This document shows, in pieces, positions 44,556 to 53,107 of a stretch of DNA of 64,000 nucleotides. Both the position numbers and the translations under genes were made by a program. Every line of letters begins with the position of its first letter. Position 1 is the stretch's first letter. The stretch comes from Streptomyces sp. NBC_01216 (GTDB lineage Bacteria; Actinomycetota; Actinomycetes; Streptomycetales; Streptomycetaceae), in the NCBI RefSeq assembly GCF_035994945.1, contig NZ_CP108678.1, forward strand, positions 248,001 to 312,000. The letters run 5' to 3'. A model generated the notes under the pieces. That model ran no database searches. It had not been told where the DNA came from and worked only from the letters and a program-made list of their open reading frames with translations.

Positions 44556-44999
44556 CTACAGCCGGGACAGCTGGGCGTAGTTGTGCTCCCTGTCGGTCCA
44601 GGCGAGCGCCTGGACGCGGTGGGCGACTGTCCGGCCGACCCAGGAGCCGGCCGGACCGGGATGGGACCGCTCGCCGGTGAGCCAGGCGTCCAGATCCCCG
44701 GCCAGGTCCCAGAGCCCGCCGGACGAATCCCTGGCGAACCACTGAGAGTTCCCGCCGCAGCCGAAGCTGTCGCGGTACTCCCAGACGCACACCAGGCGCA
44801 GCCCGGTGGCCGCGCCCAGGACGGCGAAGGCGGTGTTCACCTCCTGCTCGGTGTACCCGTCGCGGAACCGGCCCGTCAGCCGGCCGTCGGCGATGACCGG
44901 GGCGAGTGCGGCGTCGGCGTACTGAGCCGGTGCCGGGCGGCCGTCCGATGCCGCCGGGCCGGTGGACGGCTGCGGCGACCTGGTCGGATCTGTCGTCAC
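44556..44999 (-). CDS. hypothetical protein, 147 aa
   Basis: GTG at 44999, overlapping the previous stop (GTGA). YTEQEVNTAFAVLGAATGLR and VCVWEYRDSFGCGGNSQWFA suggest a small alpha/beta domain. Function unknown; coupled to the 64-aa gene. Confidence 0.6.
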   Translation of the reverse strand: MTTDPTRSPQPSTGPAASDGRPAPAQYADAALAPVIADGRLTGRFRDGYTEQEVNTAFAVLGAATGLRLVCVWEYRDSFGCGGNSQWFARDSSGGLWDLAGDLDAWLTGERSHPGPAGSWVGRTVAHRVQALAWTDREHNYAQLSRL

Positions 45000-45190
45000 G
45001 TCGTCACGCCCAGATCGGCGAGCCGCTCTCGCAGCGTGGCGAACTGTTCGGTGAGCTGCTGGGTGAGCCGTTGGCCGTCGGCGGAGACCGGGAATCCGGT
45101 GGCCATGGCCTCCTCGTAGGACGAGGCGAGGGTGTTGCTCAGGTTGTCGGCAGCGCGGTGGGCCTGCCACAGGGCGGTGGGGTCGGGCAT
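44996..45190 (-). CDS. small helical protein, 64 aa
   Basis: MPDPTALWQAHRAADNLSNT ... RLTQQLTEQFATLRERLADL. Probably a coiled coil. Overlaps the next gene by 4 nt. Function unknown. Confidence 0.55.
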   Translation of the reverse strand: MPDPTALWQAHRAADNLSNTLASSYEEAMATGFPVSADGQRLTQQLTEQFATLRERLADLGVTT

Positions 45191-45279
45191 CGGTATCGCT
45201 TTCGTGGGGTGCGGGAGACGTTGGCGGTCTGCGGACCCGGCGCGGGTGCCGGCGCCGCTCCGGCGGACGGTGCGGTGGT

Positions 45280-45867
45280 TCAGGCGTCGTCGTCCTCGGC
45301 GATGCTGAGGTCGAAGCCGAGGGCGTGGAGGCGGTCCTTGATGGCCTCGACGATGTCGCCGCCCTCCAGGTCAGGGTCCGTCATCGCGTCCAGGACGGCG
45401 TCCATCCCGTCCTGCGGGTCGGGCTCCGAAGCGGTGACGGCGGGGCGGCCGAACTCACCGGCGAGGACGGCCATGACCGTGCCGAGCATCTGGACGCGTT
45501 CCTCGACGTGCCGGTCGGCGGCCCGGTCGTGGTCGTCGTAGTCGTTGCCCAGCAGCGCACCGTCCGGCCCGACGAAAGGGGTGATCTCGGCCCTCTGACG
45601 GGCCAGCAGCGAGGCGTGCGCCGTGATCAGGCCGTGGACCACGTCGCGGGACGACCCTCCGGCCGGGCCCGGGGCCCCGTCCAGTCCGTGGCTGTGGCAC
45701 ATCGCCGCGCACTGGAGCCAGCCGGTGAGCTCCTGGACGCGCTCGCTGCGCACGCGGTCCCACTGGTCGAACGGCTGCTCGCAGACGGCGGCGAGCTCGG
45801 CGAGCGCTGCGGCGACGGCGGTGGGCCCGGCATCGCCGGGGAGTGCAGTCAGGGTGGTGGCGGTCAT
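45280..45867 (-). CDS. hypothetical protein, 195 aa
   Basis: GAGGAA lies upstream of the ATG. Helical and acidic, ending FDLSIAEDDDA. AVLAGEFGRPAVTASEPDPQ is a linker. No family recognised. The IS110 element is inserted in the gap just upstream of this start and may have displaced its promoter. Confidence 0.55.
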   Translation of the reverse strand: MTATTLTALPGDAGPTAVAAALAELAAVCEQPFDQWDRVRSERVQELTGWLQCAAMCHSHGLDGAPGPAGGSSRDVVHGLITAHASLLARQRAEITPFVGPDGALLGNDYDDHDRAADRHVEERVQMLGTVMAVLAGEFGRPAVTASEPDPQDGMDAVLDAMTDPDLEGGDIVEAIKDRLHALGFDLSIAEDDDA

Positions 45868-45970
45868 CGGATTCCTCAGGGTGAGCGTCGCGCGGTCGGA
45901 GCGGACGGCGGTTCAGTTGGTCCTACGTTGTTCGTGGGTTGAACGGGCTGTCGTAAGGTCCTGAGGCCCA

Positions 45971-46038
45971 GAGACACCGGGTATGGCTCTCAGTTGGTTG
46001 CCCTGGATGGCTCCGTCCACCTGGCCGCCCGGTGTCTC
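45971..46038 (+). ncRNA. candidate IS110 bridge RNA core hairpin
   Basis: GAGACACCGGG at 45971-45981 pairs perfectly with 46028-46038 around a 46-nt loop that begins TATGGCTCTCAGTTGG. It lies upstream of the transposase, where IS110-group elements encode the bridge RNA that pairs with target and donor DNA. Guide loops were not assigned. Confidence 0.4.
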
Positions 46039-46153
46039 ACGACGACTCGGCCGCTGATTAGGAGCTGCGGGCACCTGCGGGTGTATCGCTGAGTAGGACC
46101 ACGCTGGCGAGGTCGTTCGGGAGAACAGCGCACACCGACGAACCGGAGGTACC

Positions 46154-47344
46154 GTGCCCCAGATCTGGGCAGGCGTGGACATTGGCAAGACACACCACCA
46201 CTGCGTGGTCCTGGACGCCGAGGGAAAGAAGCGGCTCTCGCGCCGGGTCCTGAACGACGAGCCGGAACTTCTGACACTCCTCGCCGACGTACTGGCCGTG
46301 GACGAGGATGTGCTCTGGGCGGTCGACGTCGCCGATGGCATGGCTGCCCTGTGGATCAACGTGCTGCTCAATCACGGCCAGCAGCTGGTCTACATACCGG
46401 GCCTGGCGGTCAACCGGGCCGCGGCCGGCTACCGGGGCATGGGCAAGACCGACGCGAAGGACGCGACCGTCATCGCCGACCAGGCCCGGATGCGCCGGGA
46501 CCTGACCGTGCTGCGGCCGGACGACGAGCACGCCATCGAGCTGCGAGTCCTCACCAACCGCCGGGCCGACCTGACCGCTGACCGCACCCGCCGGATCAAC
46601 CGCCTTCGCGGTCAACTCACAAGCATATTCCCTGCCTTGGAACGAGCACTGGACCTCGGCAACAACGGTCCGCTGATCCTGCTGAGCGGCTACCAGACCC
46701 CTGCCGGTCTGCGTCGCACCGGCCGTAAGCGGCTGGAAACGTGGCTGCGTAACCGCAAGGTCCGCAGCCCCGAAGCCCTCATCGAGGCCGCCATGGAAGC
46801 CGCCGAGCGCCAGCACACCGCCGTCCCCGGGGAGAAGATCACCGCGCAGGTGATCCACACCCTGGCCAAGGAGGTGATGGGCCTCAACGAGCAGATCGCC
46901 GAGATCGACAAGCTCATTGCGGCCCGGTTTCGCGAGCACGAGCTCGCCGAAGTGATCGAGAGCATGCCCGGCATCGGCCCGCTGATGGGCGCCGAGTTCC
47001 TCGCCGCCACCGCCGGCGACATGAGCCGCTACGGCACAGCCGACCGCCTGGCCAGCCTCGCCGGCGTCGCGCCGGTGCCCCGCGACTCCGGCAACGTCAG
47101 CGGCAACCTCCACCGGCCCCGGCGCTACCACCGCGGCCTGCAACGCGTCTTCTACACCTCCGCACTCATCAGCATCCGCAACTGCGACGCCTCGCGACGC
47201 TTCTACGAACGCAAGCGCGCCGAAGGCAAGCGACACACCCAGGCCGTCCTTGCCCTTGCCCGACGACGAGTCAACGTCCTGTGGGCCCTGATCCGTGACG
47301 GACGGTGCTACGAGCATGGACTCTCTGCTGCATCTGCGGCTTGA
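46154..47344 (+). CDS. IS110-family transposase
   Basis: 396 residues from a GTG with GGAGG five bases upstream. N-terminal DEDD RuvC-like domain: VDIGKTHHHCVV (first Asp), DVADGMAALW, and GMGKTDAKDATVIAD (KTDxxDA signature). The C-terminal Tnp_20 domain holds MPGIGPLMGAEFLAA and APVPRDSGNVSG with the serine nucleophile region, then RRYHRGLQRVFYTSA. All parts are present, so the element could be active. Confidence 0.93.
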   Translation: MPQIWAGVDIGKTHHHCVVLDAEGKKRLSRRVLNDEPELLTLLADVLAVDEDVLWAVDVADGMAALWINVLLNHGQQLVYIPGLAVNRAAAGYRGMGKTDAKDATVIADQARMRRDLTVLRPDDEHAIELRVLTNRRADLTADRTRRINRLRGQLTSIFPALERALDLGNNGPLILLSGYQTPAGLRRTGRKRLETWLRNRKVRSPEALIEAAMEAAERQHTAVPGEKITAQVIHTLAKEVMGLNEQIAEIDKLIAARFREHELAEVIESMPGIGPLMGAEFLAATAGDMSRYGTADRLASLAGVAPVPRDSGNVSGNLHRPRRYHRGLQRVFYTSALISIRNCDASRRFYERKRAEGKRHTQAVLALARRRVNVLWALIRDGRCYEHGLSAASAA

Positions 47345-47352
47345 CAACGTCA

Positions 47353-47715
47353 TTAGGAGGTGGGGACGCCGGGGAAGCGGCCGTACGGGTCCAGGAGGAC
47401 CTCGCCGTGCTCCAGGAAGGCGCGGAAGTCGTGGCCGTGGGTGACAAGTCCTCCGAGCCCTTGGCCGCGGACGGCGTCGGTGCCGACGGCGTAGTGGGGG
47501 CGGAGGATGATCTCGCCGACGACCAGCTGGTGGCTGCGTCGGCTGCCGTACCGCAGAGGGTGGGCGTCGCCGGTGTCGGGGATGCGGCTGGAACCGACGA
47601 AGGTGACCAGTCCGGGCCCGGAGTCCTGGATGTACATCCAGGACGGGACGTGGCGGGCGTGGGGGTCGAGCGCGAGGCCGGTCAGGGCGGCGTCGGAGGG
47701 GCGGTGCGTGGTCAT
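47353..47715 (-). CDS. hypothetical protein, 120 aa
   Basis: AAGGA upstream of the ATG at 47715. Beta-rich: MYIQDSGPGLVTFVGSSRIP, then VVGEIILRPHYAVGTDAV. The stop lies in the junction with the IS110 element, so the C-terminus might have been changed by the insertion. Family not recognised. Confidence 0.55.
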   Translation of the reverse strand: MTTHRPSDAALTGLALDPHARHVPSWMYIQDSGPGLVTFVGSSRIPDTGDAHPLRYGSRRSHQLVVGEIILRPHYAVGTDAVRGQGLGGLVTHGHDFRAFLEHGEVLLDPYGRFPGVPTS

Positions 47716-47778
47716 CCGGGCAGTTCCTTGGGATCGGGTCCGTTCCGGCGCCGCGCGGGCGGCGCCGGAACAGGCGGG

Positions 47779-48117
47779 CTACTGGTCGGCGCCGGTCACG
47801 TGCAGCCCTGAGACGCTGGGCAGCTGCGAGAGGATCGTGTAGAACTCCGCCGGCTGGTATCGGGCCTTGCGCTCCCTCTTGCCGAGCCGGAGCGCCAGGT
47901 GCACCTCCACGTCGTCGATGGCGTGGTCCCGGGTGGCGATGTATCCGGTGTCCTGGCACGAGAACGTCACCGACTGGACGATCGTCATCAGTTCGCCGAG
48001 GGCGACCCGGTCGCCCTTGCGGGGCAGCGGCAGGCTGCCGGTCTCCCAGGTGAAGTCCGCCTCGTATTCGACCTCGCCGTCGTTGATGCCCAGGTCGAAG
48101 CTGATCTCTGCGCGCAT
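47779..48117 (-). CDS. hypothetical protein, 112 aa
   Basis: GGAG seven bases before the ATG. Beta-rich (MRAEISFDLGINDGEVEYEA; VEVHLALRLGKRERKARYQP). Function unknown. Lies 63 bases before the 120-aa gene on the same strand. Confidence 0.6.
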   Translation of the reverse strand: MRAEISFDLGINDGEVEYEADFTWETGSLPLPRKGDRVALGELMTIVQSVTFSCQDTGYIATRDHAIDDVEVHLALRLGKRERKARYQPAEFYTILSQLPSVSGLHVTGADQ

Positions 48118-48145
48118 GGCTGTTCTCCGTTTCCGTCGTTGTTGT

Positions 48146-48170
48146 GGCCGCGGCGCGCTGCGCCGCGGCC
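48146..48170 (-). terminator. 11-bp hairpin after the tRNA-like gene
   Basis: GGCCGCGGCGC at 48146-48156 pairs perfectly with 48160-48170 around GCT, ten bases after the tRNA-like 3' end. Confidence 0.65.
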
Positions 48171-48179
48171 GGGTGGTCG

Positions 48180-48386
48180 TGCTCCTGGCGGGAGTCGAAC
48201 CCGCGCCGGGTAGACGAGCTTGGAAAACGCGCTTCCCTGCCGGGGGTTCGGGGGTGTCAGCCCCTCGTTGAGGTTCCCCAACCCTGGGGCTTTTGGCTGG
48301 CCAGGGCCCGGTCCCGGTGCATCCGCAACCGTCTCGTCATGACGCCGTTCCGTTTTACGGCCGCTCTTCCGCTGAGCTACAGGAGC
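48180..48386 (-). tRNA. tRNA-like gene with about 130-nt insertion (possibly tRNA-Gly, TCC)
   Basis: The 5' part has an acceptor strand GCTCCTG, TA, and a D arm GCTC-AGCGGAA-GAGC. The 3' part has a T arm GCGGGTTCGACTCCCGC and the matching acceptor strand CAGGAGC with discriminator A. The two ends pair perfectly over 7 bp but are 207 nt apart instead of about 74. An anticodon-like loop TTTCCAA with imperfect stem CGCGT/GCTCG lies in the 3' part, giving anticodon TCC. The insertion falls between D arm and anticodon arm. A promoter element is 34 bases upstream and a terminator follows. It may be an intron-bearing, tRNA-derived or degenerate gene. Confidence 0.55.
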
Positions 48387-48419
48387 GGGATCGGGCGGTG
48401 CGCCCTCCCCACGGCACAT

Positions 48420-48449
48420 ACATTACACAGACTCAGAGTGTTAAGCAAT
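48420..48449 (-). promoter_or_regulatory. shared promoter element, copy C
   Basis: Minus strand: TTGCTT, 17 bases (AACACTCTGAGTCTGTG), TAATGT, 34 bases before the tRNA-like 5' end. The distance fits a promoter with a short leader. Confidence 0.65.
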
Positions 48450-48481
48450 GTGTGTGTTGTGTTGGTCGGCCTTCGCGGTCG

Positions 48482-48982
48482 TCAGCGGGGCTTGGCGGTC
48501 TCCCTGTCGGGCTCCGCCGGGCCGGCTTGCCGCCGGTCGCTCCGGGCGTCCGGTGCGCCCTCGTACGGATGCCAGGTTGCCGCCGCGCGGTGGGGGAGGC
48601 GGGTGGCGACGATGCTCGGCCAGTCCGTCTGGTCGTGTTCCCTCGGGGTGGTCGGGTGCGTGATCCAGTTGGTCGCTCCGGTCTCGTCGCTCAGCAGTGC
48701 CTCGACCAGGCACTGCCGGCACATGCCGATCTCGGGCGTCCAGTCCCGGAAGGTCGCGGGGGCCTGGGGGTGCAGCGCCGCGTGGCGCTGGGTGGCTTCC
48801 ATGATCAGGCGCGGCCAGTCGACGGCGCGCGCCACTCGCTCCAGGATGGCCGCCATGGCGTCCTCGACCGCCCAGACGTCCTCGGTGGGCATGGTGGTGT
48901 AGCTGCGGGTGCGCTGGTCCCAGCGGTGGTTCCCCAGTACGTCCTGCCGGAGGGTCTTGATCACGGCGAGTCGGTTGGGCAT
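48482..48982 (-). CDS. hypothetical protein, 166 aa
   Basis: AGGAGAG just before the ATG. MPNRLAVIKTLRQDVLGNHR, then a helical middle and MCRQCLVEALLSDETGATNW with a CxxC pair. The C-terminal 40 residues are polar and probably disordered. Family not recognised. Confidence 0.55.
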   Translation of the reverse strand: MPNRLAVIKTLRQDVLGNHRWDQRTRSYTTMPTEDVWAVEDAMAAILERVARAVDWPRLIMEATQRHAALHPQAPATFRDWTPEIGMCRQCLVEALLSDETGATNWITHPTTPREHDQTDWPSIVATRLPHRAAATWHPYEGAPDARSDRRQAGPAEPDRETAKPR

Positions 48983-49091
48983 GGCTCTCTCCTGAAGTTG
49001 GGTGCGGATCGGGCGAGGGTGCCGCCCTGCGCCCGGCCGGGCCGAGGTGCCCGTCCGGCCGGCGCGGGCTGCTGTTCTGTCGTGGGGTGCT

Positions 49092-49979
49092 TCACAGATG
49101 CCAGTGCGGTGGCCGGGTGCGGGTGGGGTAGAGCAGCGTTCGGTGCTTGTGCTCGGCGATCGCCCGCTCGGCGCGCCGGTGCGTGGGCTCTTCGAGGTCG
49201 CGCGGGTCGCCGAAGGCGTCGCCGCAGGACACCGTCACGTTGCTGCCCAGCCGCCACAGCCGCGAGTTGACCGCGCAGCAGGCGGAGTTGATGGTGTCGA
49301 GGTCGTTCAGCCACCAGTGGTAGTGGCCCGGGTCGAGGCCCTGGAAGCGCAGTGCCGCGGCGGCGGCCCGGACCATGGTGCCGGTGCCGGCGCACGGTTC
49401 GAGGAGGACGGCGCCGGGTGCCGGGCGGTCGGTCAGCATGATCTCGCCGGCGGGGTCGGCGGCGATCGAGGGGGTGAAGAACTCGCCGGTGGCCTGCTTC
49501 TGGCCGTGGCCGCGCATCCGCTGGACCAGGAGGCCGAGCAGGTCTTCCGACTCGCAGCGGGCGAGGTCGCTGCAGTACTCCAGCAGTCCGGCCCGCACGA
49601 GGATGCGCGCGTAGTCGGCCAGGCCGCGGATGTCGCTCTCGCTCGGATCGGCGAGCCATGCGTGCAGCGGCCCGGCGGCATCAGCGAGGACCGGGTCGGA
49701 CGCCCACAGGCTGTTCCAGCTGGCCCGCAGGGCGTCGGCCAGTTCCCCGTCGTCCAGGGGGATCAGCAGCGGGCCGTAGTCCGGCCCGTCCGCTCGGCTG
49801 GGGGAGCACAGGGCCAGCCCGGCCAGCGTGCCGACAGCGATGGCCACCTCGCCCGTGCCGCCCCGGTTCTCCAGCCACCACCCATGGGCGGCGTCGACGA
49901 TGGACCGGCCGTGCTCGCGGCCGTTCTCGGGGACCATGAAGCGCCGGAAGCCGGCGGGAGGGATGCCGTACAGGGTCAT
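49092..49979 (-). CDS. N6-adenine methyltransferase-like protein lacking the catalytic NPPY
   Basis: 295 residues from the ATG at 49979 (GGAG seven bases upstream). Helical N-domain, then GEFFTPSIAADPAGEIMLTD and LLEPCAGTGTMVRAAAAALR (SAM motif I of type I M subunits), then HWWLNDLDTINSACCAVNSR and VSCGDAFG. The protein ends soon after, and no (D/N)PP(Y/F) catalytic motif is visible where expected. It may be a SAM-binding regulator or a decayed enzyme. It has promoter copy E and follows an intact hsdM-like gene. Confidence 0.7.
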   Translation of the reverse strand: MTLYGIPPAGFRRFMVPENGREHGRSIVDAAHGWWLENRGGTGEVAIAVGTLAGLALCSPSRADGPDYGPLLIPLDDGELADALRASWNSLWASDPVLADAAGPLHAWLADPSESDIRGLADYARILVRAGLLEYCSDLARCESEDLLGLLVQRMRGHGQKQATGEFFTPSIAADPAGEIMLTDRPAPGAVLLEPCAGTGTMVRAAAAALRFQGLDPGHYHWWLNDLDTINSACCAVNSRLWRLGSNVTVSCGDAFGDPRDLEEPTHRRAERAIAEHKHRTLLYPTRTRPPHWHL

Positions 49980-50034
49980 GTCGTACTCCAGGAAAGAGGC
50001 CGGAGGCAGGGCAGTCGGGCCGCCCCGCTGTCCG

Positions 50035-50064
50035 GCCATGTGCGAATTCGCAACCTTAAGAAAT
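50035..50064 (-). promoter_or_regulatory. shared promoter element, copy E
   Basis: Minus strand: TTTCTT, 17 bases (AAGGTTGCGAATTCGCA), CATGGC, 56 bases before the methyltransferase-like gene. The spacer contains the palindrome TGCGAATTCGCA. It overlaps the end of the hsdM-like gene. Confidence 0.6.
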
Positions 50065-52128
50065 GTGGTGTGCGTCCGGGGCGGCCCAGGGCTGACCGGC
50101 CCAGAGCGCCTGGATCTCGGCCTGGACGGCCTTCAGGTCCGCGTCGATCTCCTCCAGCGGCCGAGGCGGCTTGTAGACGTAGAAGTGGCGGGTGAAGGGG
50201 ATCTCGTAGCCGACCTTCGTCCTGGCGTGGTCGATCCAGGCGTCGGGGACGAATGGCAGCACCTCCCGCCGCAGGTACTCCTCCGGGTCCTGCCCGAGCG
50301 GGACGTTCTCGAAGTCCCTCAGCGCCGGGTCCGGCAGCGGCCCGTCCTTCGAGCCCTGCACCTCGCCCCCGGGATCGGCCACGCCCCACGCCTCACGCAG
50401 CGCCCGGACGAACGCGGCACCCGACGGACACGCCAGGCCGGCCGCGGCCACCGCGGCTGTGAGCGCGTCGAGGGCATCAGCCGCCGTCGCCCACACCGAG
50501 CCGGCCAGCGGGCGCAACGCCTCGGCGAACGCGACCGCGTCAGTCGCCCGCTGGACCGGCTTCGCCGACGCCAGCTGCGCGATCGACGCCTCGCTGGCCT
50601 CGAAGCGCAGCCGGAGGGGACGCTCGACCGTAATCCTCCGGTAGCCGAAGTCCTCGTTGCGGAAGACCTTCACCTTCCCGTCCGCCGAACCGCCGGCACC
50701 ACCGGGCGCGTGAGCCGGCGGGACCGGCGGCGCCCCGGCGTACAGGCGGGTCAGCTCGGCGATGTGCTCCTCACCGAGCTCCTTGCGCTTGTCGCCCAGC
50801 GCCCTGCGCATCTTGCGCCAGTGCTCCCGGGCGTCCAGCAGGACGACACCGCCCTTCCGATTCGCGGCCTTGCGGTTGGTCAGCACCCACACGTAGGTGG
50901 AGATGCCGGTGTTGTAGAAGAGCTGGTCGGGCAGCGCGACGATGCCCTCCAGTAGGTCGCTCTCCAGAATCCACTGCCGGATGCGGGACTCCCCGGACCC
51001 GGCCTGGCCCGAGAACAGCGGGGAGCCGCTGAAGAGGATCGCGATCCGGCTGCCACCGCTCCCCGATGCGTCGACCGGCTTCATCTTCGCGATCATGTGC
51101 TGGAGGAAGAGCAGCGCGCCGTCGTTGACCCGGGGCAGGCCGGCGCCGAACCGGCCGCGCTCGCCCAGCTCCCGGTGCTCGCGCTCGACGGAGTCCTGGG
51201 CCTTGCGCCAGTCGACGCCGAACGGCGGGTTGGCCAGCAAGTAGTCGAACGTCGCGCCCGCATGGCCGTCCTGCGTCAGGGAGTTGCCCAGCACGATGGC
51301 CTCGGGGGCCTGGCCCCTGACCATCATGTCGGAGCGGCAGATCGCCCAGGACTCTGGGTTCAGTTCCTGCCCGAACACCTCCACCGGGCTGTCGGGGTCA
51401 AGACGCAGCAGCTGTTCCTGCGCGGCGCTGAGCATGCCGCCCGTGCCGCACGCCGGGTCCAGGATCGTCCGGGGCGCCCCCGGCTCGCCCGGGGCCTGCC
51501 CGTCGGCCGGGGCGAGGAGGTTCACCATCAGCCGGACGACCTCCGGCGGTGTGAAGTGCTCCCCGGCCGTCTCGTGGGACTGCTCGGCGAACCGCCGGAT
51601 CAACTCCTCGAAGAGGTAACCCATCTGGTGGTTCGACACGACCCCACGTGGCCCCCCGCCCTCGCCCGCGGGCACCGCGCGCCCGGCGGACTCCTCGGCC
51701 GGCCGTAGGTCCAGCTCGGCGAAGCGCCCCACGACATGGTGCAGCAGTCCCGCCCCGGCCAGCCGTTCCACCTGCGGGCCGAACCCGTACTGCTCCAGCA
51801 CCTCTCGCGCCTCGGGCGAGAACGCACCGCAGTACGCGAGCAGCTGCTCGGCGCAGTCCGAGCCTGCGCCCGCGATGGTGCGCAGCGCGAGCGGGCTGGT
51901 GTTGCAGAAGCCGGCCCGCGTGATCGCCCGCAACCCGCCGTCCGGCGTGCCCTCGGCGACCGCGGCCAGGACGGCGTCCTTGGTCGGCTCCAGGACGCAT
52001 TCCAGGCGACGCAGCACCAGGAAGGGCAGGATCACCCGGCCGTACTCCGACTGCTTGAAATCTCCGCGCAGGAGCTCGCTCACCGCCCAGACCCGCGACG
52101 ACAACTCGGCGTGCTTGCCGCTGTTCAA
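50056..52128 (-). CDS. type I restriction-modification M subunit-like N6-adenine methyltransferase, orphan
   Basis: About 690 residues from the TTG at 52128, preceded by GAGAGGTG; the frame opens earlier but that part is arginine-rich shadow. HsdM N-domain SRVWAVSELLRGDFKQSEYG, then GEHFTPPEVVRLMVNLLAPA, SAM motif ILDPACGTGGMLSAAQEQLL and catalytic NPPF (YLLANPPFGVDWRKAQDS). The C-terminal 200 residues extend beyond HsdM and end with FTRHFYVYKPPRPLEEIDAD, seen in larger M proteins. No S or R subunit is adjacent. Confidence 0.85.
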   Translation of the reverse strand: MNSGKHAELSSRVWAVSELLRGDFKQSEYGRVILPFLVLRRLECVLEPTKDAVLAAVAEGTPDGGLRAITRAGFCNTSPLALRTIAGAGSDCAEQLLAYCGAFSPEAREVLEQYGFGPQVERLAGAGLLHHVVGRFAELDLRPAEESAGRAVPAGEGGGPRGVVSNHQMGYLFEELIRRFAEQSHETAGEHFTPPEVVRLMVNLLAPADGQAPGEPGAPRTILDPACGTGGMLSAAQEQLLRLDPDSPVEVFGQELNPESWAICRSDMMVRGQAPEAIVLGNSLTQDGHAGATFDYLLANPPFGVDWRKAQDSVEREHRELGERGRFGAGLPRVNDGALLFLQHMIAKMKPVDASGSGGSRIAILFSGSPLFSGQAGSGESRIRQWILESDLLEGIVALPDQLFYNTGISTYVWVLTNRKAANRKGGVVLLDAREHWRKMRRALGDKRKELGEEHIAELTRLYAGAPPVPPAHAPGGAGGSADGKVKVFRNEDFGYRRITVERPLRLRFEASEASIAQLASAKPVQRATDAVAFAEALRPLAGSVWATAADALDALTAAVAAAGLACPSGAAFVRALREAWGVADPGGEVQGSKDGPLPDPALRDFENVPLGQDPEEYLRREVLPFVPDAWIDHARTKVGYEIPFTRHFYVYKPPRPLEEIDADLKAVQAEIQALWAGQPWAAPDAHHIS

Positions 52129-52255
52129 CGGACACCTCTCCAACAGGAACGGCACCGCCGGGCAGTGCCCGGCGCGGCCGACAGGAACGAAGGGAACATC
52201 GGGACAGGCCCGGCGGATGCGCGGTGGGCCCCGCACTCGCCGGACGGGCGGGACC

Positions 52256-52840
52256 TCACGCGCACGACCGCCCGCACTTCTCGGGATCGTGGTAGCCGTC
52301 CGCGTACTCGCCAACCTTGTCGCGCACCGCCTGCGGCACCTCGGGCCCGAGCGTCGTCACCGAGTCCCACCACTCGTGGTCGGCCCCGCTGCGCCCCGGG
52401 TCGATCGTGTGCACGACAGCCTCGGCGGGGGCGCCGTCCATGTAGACGTGGACCTCGGTGCCGTCGTCGGGGGCGCGGTCGACCACCACGTCGATCCGGC
52501 GGCCGACGGGTGGCCCGGTGGTCTCCGTCCGCGTCGGCGATTCGGCCGCTGCCCTGCTCCAGGCTCCGAAGATCTCGTCGCGCCCGTGGGGACCCAGGGA
52601 CGCGAGCAGCACCGCGTCGAGTGCGCCCAGGTCAACCGTCGCCCATCCCGCGGGCAGGCCCTTGTCCAGATCGTCGGCGTGGCGGTTGAGGAAGCTCAGG
52701 ACGGAGGACTTGGTCACCCGCGGGTCGTCAGCGGTCAGTTCAAGGCGGCGATCCATCTCGGCGGCCGCGTCACGCAGCGCGGCGGCGCCCGTGACGCCGG
52801 GCCGGTGGAGGGGGCTTGCGGGCATGGGGTCGTGCGTCAT
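52256..52840 (-). CDS. hypothetical protein, 194 aa
   Basis: MTHDPMPASPLHRPGVTGAA start, helical N-half, then a beta-rich part (GRRIDVVVDRAPDDGTEVHV) and a C-terminal HDPEKCGRSCA with Cys/His. Function unknown. It lies upstream of the hsdM-like gene on the same strand, 127 bases away. Confidence 0.55.
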   Translation of the reverse strand: MTHDPMPASPLHRPGVTGAAALRDAAAEMDRRLELTADDPRVTKSSVLSFLNRHADDLDKGLPAGWATVDLGALDAVLLASLGPHGRDEIFGAWSRAAAESPTRTETTGPPVGRRIDVVVDRAPDDGTEVHVYMDGAPAEAVVHTIDPGRSGADHEWWDSVTTLGPEVPQAVRDKVGEYADGYHDPEKCGRSCA

Positions 52841-52924
52841 GGGAAGTCCAATCTCGGTGCGTGCCGGGGCAGTCCGGCGTGAGGAGGGGAACCCCGGGGC
52901 GGGGCGGGCTGAGCCGTGCAGCGG

Positions 52925-53107
52925 TCAGGTGTCCAGCGCGGCTTCGTCCCGCCGCCAGCGGCGCGACTCGACACGGCGGGCGATCCGTCGTTCGGCCACC
53001 TTGGCCCGGCCCCGGGCGAAGGTGAAGTAGAAGCAGGTGCATCCTTGGCGGGCCCGGACGCACCCGCCCCGGTGCCCCGGCCGGGTGGCGGGGAGCAGCA
53101 TGCGCAT
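52925..53107 (-). CDS. small basic protein, 60 aa
   Basis: GGAG five bases before the ATG. MRMLLPATRPGHRGGCVRAR then CTCFYFTFARGRAKVAERRI; strongly basic with cysteines. Possibly nucleic-acid binding. Low information. Confidence 0.4.
   Translation of the reverse strand: MRMLLPATRPGHRGGCVRARQGCTCFYFTFARGRAKVAERRIARRVESRRWRRDEAALDT

Larger units (their letters stand above)
45925..47352 (+). mobile_element. IS110-family insertion sequence (ends approximate)
   Basis: A single-gene element lying between two leftward small genes. IS110 elements lack terminal inverted repeats, so the ends cannot be fixed by eye; I place them between the neighbouring genes. The 200-nt left non-coding part contains a strong hairpin expected of a bridge RNA. 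Confidence 0.55.

Noticed and set aside
46058..47959. 633-codon minus-strand frame across the IS110 element
   Set aside because: Antisense to the transposase; starts and ends cut through other genes and has no ribosome binding site.
48180..48386. tmRNA or group I intron interpretation of the interrupted tRNA
   Set aside because: A normal D arm with GG loop is present, unlike tmRNA, and the insertion is far shorter than a group I intron with no recognisable core.
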